DNA from: Parus major | Taxonomy: Eukaryota; Chordata; Aves; Passeriformes; Paridae | Assembly (NCBI RefSeq): GCF_001522545.3 | Contig: NC_031773.1 | Coordinates: forward strand, 39,271,669-39,335,668 | Direction: 5' to 3' | Length of the DNA stretch: 64,000 nucleotides | Shown: piece by piece, positions 42,501 to 51,500 of the stretch | Numbering within the stretch: position 1 is the first letter of the stretch | Layout: every line of letters begins with the position of its first letter | Made by a program: the position numbers and the translations under genes | The notes under the pieces: model-generated | Database searches by the model: none | What the model saw: only the letters and a program-made list of their open reading frames with translations | Told to the model about the DNA's origin: nothing

Positions 42501-45500
42501 CAGTAGTAAGTGGTTGCAGAACTTTTCTCACACTCTGGCTCCACAACTGTCAAAGAGATGTTAGCAAGTAAAGAATGGGTTCAGGAGAGATATTTCATAA
42601 CACTGTTCTCCCACTTCTCAAAATTTCTAATTGTGCCATCATCACTTATTAGGAAACCAAAATCACATAACAGTCTTAAGACATTGTTTAAAAGAAAAAG
42701 TGACTCCTATCAGTGAAAACTTCTGGGTGTATCTCTTAAAACACCATTTTGGATAATGAATTCCTCTGCATTATGGTTAATCCTACTCCAAGGTAGAATT
42801 TATATCTCACTTCAGAACTAAATAGTAGGCAGGTTTATATGAGGACATACATTACATTTATCACACATAAAATTACATTATATGTATATGATCCTATGAA
42901 TTATATACTATGAAAAGTATCTCTCTGCAATGAACACGAATTTGAAGATGGAAAACAAATTGTTGATTGTGTCTGCTTTGATATGACACTCAAGTTAGCA
43001 AGGACTTAATTACCATTATAAACCATAAAATAATAACATAAGGATACCAAAGTGATGAGGAAAGCAAATAAATGGTTCCTACACAGATACATTTAATGAA
43101 AGTTTCTATCTATGTTCCAAAAGTGATTTTTAATGGGAAAAAGGGGAAAATACACTATTTTTAAGAAACCTAACTAAGATGAGAGATCTTCACTGAAATA
43201 ACCTATTAAAAACAGTAAGATGCTATCAAATATAATAGTTTTCTTTAGAAAGCTTAGTTCAGAGGGCCTCTGCCCAAGTTAGGCTGACACACTGTAGCTT
43301 AGCATTTGGGAAGGGTAAGAGTACATAAACAACCAGCGCTGCTCAATTAATGCACAGCAGCTTGTGGCATACAGTCAGTTTGTGTGTCAGCATGCACTGG
43401 TACTGACTTTCTGCATAATAACTGAAGCAAGCAACTCTGGAAAAGACTCTACGAAAAGGTACAACTTTTCAAACATCTCTGGTTCTTTATTCAAGTGGTA
43501 AATAAACTCACAAAAGATAATTAAAGAAAATTTAGGATCTGAAATAAAAGGAAACTAAAAGAAGAAATAATACATATTTCAATAGAAATAATAATAAAAA
43601 TTATCTCATTACAGCAAAACTCAAAGGATTGATTATCTCATTTCTATTAATTTACCAAAAAAAACGTGCTTTTATCGCTTCCATTTCATTGATATTTACA
43701 GTTTTCTATTTTCTCCTTTGTTAGTGAACCAACAACATTTTGCCAGGAAGTATTCTACTAGTTGAAAAGTAAAATTTCTTCTTTCACTTTTCTTTTTTAT
43801 CAAGTATAAAAAGTAGTATCAACATCAGAAAAAGAGAAATAAGATTTTTTTTTCTGCAACTCACTAAATAGCATTCTCCTAATTTAATTACTCTTTAAAA
43901 TGCTGTTGACAGTGACATTTCTTTCCAAATACACTGTATTTGTCTTAGATTAAGCTTTTGTTGCATCTTTTCAAGCATTATAATGTGATATCTTAATTAG
44001 ATGGAAAACCACTTGCACATATTGCACACAAATATCTTCTTGAATTTCTCTCCTTTTTTGCTTCAAAATCTCAAATTTTATATACTTTACATAATTTTTA
44101 AGAACCTTATGTTAACACAGACTTACAGGTATGAGATGCATTTTTAACTAAAGGACATTGGTCCCATGGTAACGGATGCTGAAAAGATTGGGAAAAGTAA
44201 AACAGGCTCCACCCAATAATGACATTGTAGTACAGGGCCACAAAGAAGCATACCTAGTAAAAAGGAAAAAAAAAACAACCAAAAAGTTATGTTTATTAAG
44301 TAAATTTAAAAAATTCCTGCTGAACTTCTGCATATTTCTGTACATCAGTCAATGAACCTAAATTTAATTCAACTAAATCAGAAGAAAAAAGAGAACAACT
44401 TGTCCCATTAAAGTACTTGACATTTTCTAAATTTTCACTTTTCTCCATATTCATCATGTTACACCTCTACTTTTGCAGGCATTTTTCCTCCAGAAGACTA
44501 CTCTGTTCCACAGTTCCTAATTTCAAAAGAATCACAAAAATGTCTGACTTAACAGACACGTATATACCAACAGTTGTAATGGTTCAATTCAAGTTCTCAG
44601 ATCTTTGAAAACACTGTAAACTGACCTTGATGCCCATCTATAAATCCATGGCCTTTCCCTGCAGCAAAACAGGAAGTCTAAATCATAACACCTGAAAGCA
44701 AATGGCACAATGTTAAAAAACTTACTACACAGCTTGCAAATCCAATTCCTCCAAGCTTGGGGCTGATATAATTCCACACACCAATACTCCCTCGACGGAT
44801 CCTCTGCCCGACAGCAAGCTCCAAGAAAAAGAGTGGAATCCCTATTATCAGTAGTAAGATTAAGTATGGCACAAGATAGGCACCTATGAGGGGAACAAAG
44901 TATAAATCAGAGTAAATGGAAGAAGAGTCAGAACTTGACAGAACAAATGTGAAAATTTCTAATAGCTTCAAATTTGAATTAGTGTCCTTCGCTGCAAAGC
45001 TCTTCTGATCCCATGCAAGAATAATTTTAGCTGAATCTTGGTCATAAGTCTTGTGGGATATCAAAAACCCAAAGACACCTAATTTATAAAGCACTGTAAC
45101 ATATTTGAGGCAAGCCTTTCTGCAAGTGAGATATTACTGAAATGAGTTATTTGTTTGAAATTTTGGACATTCAATCAAGCTTTTTAGAAATACGGAATCA
45201 TCAGGAGCTGAATCAGTATTTCTTATAAAACTTTATGGCCTGACTTGTTGTTACAAGAGCAGCAAGACTGAATATAAAAGAAATACAGAAAACACTGTAC
45301 ACAACATTTTCAGTGAGCATCAATCATAAGAAGTTTCAGAAGATATAAGTTGATTTCTCCATTTCTTAGATGCTCAAAAAGGGGATTTCATGCTGTACAT
45401 AATAATGATGCTATTCAGCTAAGCAAGAAAACTATCAGCCTGTTGCTACAAGGCTCCAGACAGAAAACAGAAACATGATGTGGAAGCAAATTTAAGTATT

Positions 45501-48500
45501 GTAGGTCTGCATCTTGCAGTACTCACCAACTCTCTTCTTCAAGTCATATTTGAAAATGCAACTGCAACTTCACTTTTGCATAAACATACATATAAAAAGC
45601 AATTCCTCTTTTTTAAGGTCTTATTCCCAGGAACTGATCATACACAATTCTAACTTAAGGATGCATCTCCATTTATTTCAGGAAGTTTGATTGCAAGCAA
45701 ATATATCCAAACACTAAGCGCACTGAGAAGTTCCAAGCCTAACTTCCTCCTTGGTGTTGTGGAGTATTTAGTACCAGAGCTAAGAAACCATGCAGGCATC
45801 AGCAATAAGCATCATGGCACCTGACTCTGTGTGGCTCTTACACTGCAATACAGACCACAGTGCTGGACAACTAACTCAAAGGCCTTAGAACTCCTGTTTG
45901 AAACTATTATAAGGCTAAGGAAAAACACTTGAGAGATGCAGACTGCAGCATGTTGAAGCAAGCTACAAAGCAAAGACCTAAAGACCTCAAAAGCTTAGAT
46001 TCAGATTTGTTAACTTGTATAATCAATGTCTTCATCCTGTGATGAAAGAGAAGCTGAGCGAAGTTCAGAAACCAATTTGGCATTTATCCTCAATTCCCGC
46101 TAAGTCCTGCTTCAAGTTCTCTCATCCATGTCAATTTTCTAGGGCTTTTTTAGGAATCTATCAAAATGTACTGGCATTTTCATATCCTTAGTGAGAAATT
46201 CATCTCATGGAATACAGTTTTTGTCAGAAAAGCTAAACTTTCCTAGGCGGTGCAGGAGGTATCAGACATTCTGGTAGCATTAGTTTAAGTCCACTTGTTA
46301 TTTCACTCCTCATGAAATACCCACTAATTGGCCATCCCCTTCCATTACAAAGATATTACAAAGATCTTAAAAAGACATTAATCATGGAGTAATTGCAGTC
46401 TTGAGTTCAAGACTAGGGGGACAAAATGAAGGAATAAAATTGGAGAAAAGTGGGAGCTCCAACACAAGATGTTGACCTTCTGGAGTGAGTCCAGAGGCAC
46501 CAAGTTGGTCACAGGACTGGAAGACAGACCTGGCAAAGTTCAGTTTCTCAGTCTGGAGAATAAAGGGTTCTGGAGAGACCTTATAGAACCTTATAGCAGT
46601 ACCTAAAGGGGACCTACAGGAGAGCAGTAGACCTTTTATAAGGGCATGTAGTGACATGACAAGGGGGAATGGGCATTAGATGAAGGAGGGTACATTTACA
46701 TTATGTATTAGGAAGAAATTCTTTACTATAAGGTTGATTAGGCACTGAAACAGGTTGCCCAGTAAGGTTTTGAACTCTCCATCCTTAGAACTGTTCAAGG
46801 CCAATTGGATGGGATTCTGGGTAACCTGGTTTAGTGGAAGGTTCCTTGCCTATGGCAGGGCAGTTTAAACTAGATGATCTTTAAAGTCCCTTCCAAACCA
46901 AACCATTCTGTGAAAAGGTACTGGAACACCAGACAAAGAATATTAATCTCATGTACCTCACAGTCTATAGACCATGTTATCAATGAAGTAGCTCCTATGC
47001 TTTATTTTCATGACCTGCTAATATGCTATGCAATGATACTGTCTGACAGCATTGTTTTTACTAAGGTAGCAGCTACATTCCTATTCACTACTTTGGTGTC
47101 TCTCACAGTTCATCTTCTATGTGCACATAATGGAAAGAATGCAAAGGATTTGCCTTCTATTATGAAAAGAAACAGCAATAAATAAATGTGAGGAAAACAG
47201 GGGAACAGAGCAACAACCACATTCAAAAATGAGGTGGACTACCTTAAAAACATGTAACACAGAAACCATTAAATATCCCAGACTGATTCTCAAAATTTCT
47301 GCAAGATAGAATTTACATTGCAAGTGAGAAGCTTTGGCATCACTGTCTTTAAAAAATCTGCTCATACAATTCATTGAAAGCCAACAGTACACAGGTGTTA
47401 CATCATATAATGCTACTGTAAATGATACCTTAGATCTTAATTAGACAGATGTGGCATAGCTGAGCAGAGACAAACCTATACAGCTCCAAAAAATTGGGGC
47501 CTAGTGACTTACCCTGTATCCCACTGGATGACTGTACTAGAGCAGGAACTGAACCCAGCTCTTCAGTGTCCCAGTCCACAACCTTAATCACAAGGCTGCA
47601 AAGTTAAGCACATGTTTAAAGACTGGGCTGATGTGGGTGTTTTATGGTGCAGTATCAATGCAAATTGCAAGATTTATCAGTTAGATTCTACTAAATGAGT
47701 TAAATAAATGTGGTGTTAAATCCACATTACATTAGACTTGACAACCCTGTAATTCAGTGGGTAGCCAGACAGCAGAGTTCACCTCCATACTGCTAGGTTT
47801 GTGTAAAGCACCTGAAGTGCCAGTTCTTCAGATTATTCAAACCTCCTGAGCTCCCTTCTCATCTTGTTCCTGTCACCAAAACGGACATGGAATGGAAAAC
47901 TGTGTGTGTGAGTTTCAGTGTGATAGAGAGAGCCTGGACTAGATTATACAACTGTATCACAACTGCCATGGGCTTCTGTGCCCCACAGTCACCATGAAAC
48001 TACAGCATCTCTGGGCAAGTATTTTGCTGAAGTCTTCCCATGAAGCTAGGCATACTTGGACGAACTCTAAGACATCCTATCCTCACTTCATCCTAAAAAA
48101 GGATCACTATGGAAACATCTCAGCATGTCTCTTCTTTGCCTGTACATGAAAACATGGGTCCTTGCAGTTACAACATTAGATAACGACCATTCTAATTTGA
48201 ATTTGAATAATAAACTGGCCTTGAATAACATCCTACAATCAGTTGTTTGCCACACCTATCAGCTAAAATGCCTTCTGAATATTACAATTCCGTGCAGTTC
48301 AGGATCCCCAGGTCTCCTTTCTACATTTACAAAATTATTTGGCTGTGAAGTTGCTTTCTTTCTTTTGCCTATTTTGGTCTTAAACATTGGCTTTCATATT
48401 AAAAACTCAACAAGAAAAAAAAACCTTCACCCTTCTTCATTACAATGAATGACAAAGATATAAAAGATTTCATGAAGATTTCATGATAGTTAAAACTGTG

Positions 48501-51500
48501 CTGTGCACAGCACTGCTTTGATTTCCTAATTTTTTTATTTAATCAAGAATTAGAATGGGATAGCTGGTAAACTTTCTTGAGATTACCATACACACTGCAT
48601 TTGACAACATTATTGATAGAAGTGGAATAACGACATTGGTTTTGATTTAAGCTCTTATAAATGCTCAAACAAATACATAAAATTACATGATTCATTAGTG
48701 ATTAAAGAGTTGGAAAACATTTTCAAAAGCAGTAAAACAAGGAAATATAACCATTATCACCTTGATACTACAGAAGAATTTTCTTCCTTTAGCAATTCTT
48801 GATGTAACCTGAAAAACGTATTAACTTTCCACATTGGTTTCATCTGCTGCTGTGCTAGATTTTAATTGTCTGATGTCTGATTTAATTTTTTTTCAATCAT
48901 GGTGAAGTTTACTACTGTCTTGAAGAGGGATCCCAGCTCTTACTGCTTACTAGACGCTTACTAAATGAATGCAAGCAAGAAGCTGACAATCAGATGAAGA
49001 TAAACTTATTTTCAATGACAAATGCTAAAATTTTCTAAGTTATGACAAGTGAGCAATGAAACACTGTTAACAGTATACTAAGCTTCAGTAAAAAAAAAAT
49101 TATTTACCACTACAAAATTGAAACTGTTTTTTTCAGGAGAACTCTGATAAATTGTTTTATGATTTATCTGTAGGTTTATATTCTATCCTGATAGGATAGT
49201 CTTCTTGTCACTAGTCTTAGTTCAGTATGTGCAGGTGTGCCTGTTTACAAAACTGTGCTCAAAGGGTGAATATCACCTTAGCCAATTAGCTTCAATGAAG
49301 AATTACACTTGCAAAATAGAAACAGTAAATTTCAGTACACTAAAGTACAACTAAATTTTGAGTCTGATAATACTGAACTCAGAAAATTACACTGTAGTCA
49401 TCAGTGAACTCCAGGCATTAAATATAAATTCTTGATCCAAAGCTACATAATAAAGCCTCTGAATCCATAGTCAAGTGTTGGAATACTAGGAAATAATTGT
49501 TTTGCTCCTATTTCTCTTGTATTAGTTGTAGCTTCTAACAGAGCAATGCAGAGGAAAAAGCAAAACTGCTGTGCTTTTTCATTAGACCACAGAACTTCAA
49601 TGTCAATCAACTGGTATTTCAGTAAAAAATTCAGACTACTTAACTGTAAAAACTCTCAATGTGACTCTACCTAGGTCAATCTTTTCAAAACATAATGACA
49701 CTATCATCTGCTACAATTTTTCCTATTTTGCTCACAGCTGTTATCTATAATTGTATAGTAATTCTTTTCACTTTTTACATCACAGAGATATGAAGAAAGA
49801 CTTACCTTTAAAAAAAAAAAAAGAAGAAAAATTGGGAAAATTAAGTTAATGCCCACAAAAATGCAACACAGAATCTTTGGGCATGTAGCACCTTGCAGAC
49901 TCCTCGCTTCTCTTCAAAGTAACACTCATCCTATTTTAACTAGTACCACTCAGCTCATTTAATTTTCCTTTGTTACTTCTAATTATGTAACAGTATCATT
50001 AGACTTCTGCTAATCCTAAAGGGAAATGACAAGCAAACAGAATAAACGTTAAGCATTTTCTTTGTTTGAAAATAGTGAAAGGTGTGCAAGCCGGCCTCTG
50101 GCTGACAGTTATGAGCAGCAGGAAATTATAAATCTAGTTTGTCACTATTTATGAGCATCTTGGCAAGACTGGGTAGACCTGAGCAGTTCATTTTTAAGGC
50201 TATCAACCATAGGAGGCCGAGGCAGCTCTGAACCATAAGAGAGGTTATGAAATTGTTATACAGGAACTGTGCTTATCTGAACAAACACACATATTCACCT
50301 GCATGTAGTAAAGGAGGAATAAACAAATCCTACAGTGCAAAAATTAAATTGAGCATACTCAGCTCCAGCACAAATCGCCTTTATCAAGAATCAAGGATGA
50401 AACAGCTTTTTTATCTGTTAGGCTGCAAAGAGTGGAAGAGGTGCCTTAAGTGCCAGATGAGGTCTGGGCATTGCCTGCCAGCGGTAAGAAGGGTCTGTGG
50501 TGAGGAAAGTCAGTTCCTCACAACTTTGCTGACACATCTTCAGCCCCTCTTTCACAGAGCCTTAAACTCCTTTGTGCCCCCCCTCTCAAGTCAAGAAAAC
50601 CAGCACCCTAGAATGCTCTCAGTCTCCTACCAGACTCTTTTCCCATCAATACATTTGGCATTACAGCTACATCCCCAATGTGGATCCAAGTACATTCCAG
50701 CTGCATAACAGCCTTTTCTCTCACCTCTCCCAACAAACATTTTCCTGGGAATAAGGTAAGTGAGAAAGTCACCAAAAAGCTACCCTGTCTAGCTGGTTAG
50801 TTAACTATAAAAAATACCAGATACTACTCTAAATATTTTTGAATTGCTATGAATTAAAGCAGCAGGAGTACGTGTTAAATAATCACAAGAAAGAAATTGA
50901 AGGATGTTGGTTTGGTGGAACAGACCAGACTCAGAAACAGAGATGGCAAAGATATGGATATCTAGATATGGCAAGAGATGGATATCTAGATATCCAAATT
51001 CTCACTGCAGCATAGTGCTACTCAGGTTACTTTTAAAGATGGTATCACAGGTATTTCACTGAAGCAGTAGAGAGCTCTGACATTAGGAGGGTCATTATAC
51101 CACAAGCCACAACCATAAACGAACTAAATCTCTTACTGAAAACAGGATGGGAAACACACAAATTTTTCTCCACAAAATTCTCAAATTACATATATATAGT
51201 TTGGCTAGCCTTGCTGTGTCTTTTCTGTTTATTTTGTTGTTCTTGTCAACACAGTTAGGATATGCCTTTTCTTTTACTGGTGGTTTTAGAATACAGTATA
51301 TGAAGGCTGTGAAGGAAACTACTGAGTATCTATGTTTTTTATTTCTTTTTGGTTTAAATTGGAACTGGATTTATTATTTATTTAACTATTATTTATTATT
51401 ACTTTTTAATATACTTCCCTCCCCTCACATGGTATTTTCCAGATACAAGTTCCTTAAACACAGGGAAGAAAATGAAGGTCTAAATGGAAGGTAGAGACCC

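Noticed and set aside
50247..50708. 153-codon plus-strand frame in the 8.8-kb intron
   Set aside because: Longest non-SLC6A15 frame outside the CpG island, but with no recognisable family and no supporting signals; most likely chance.
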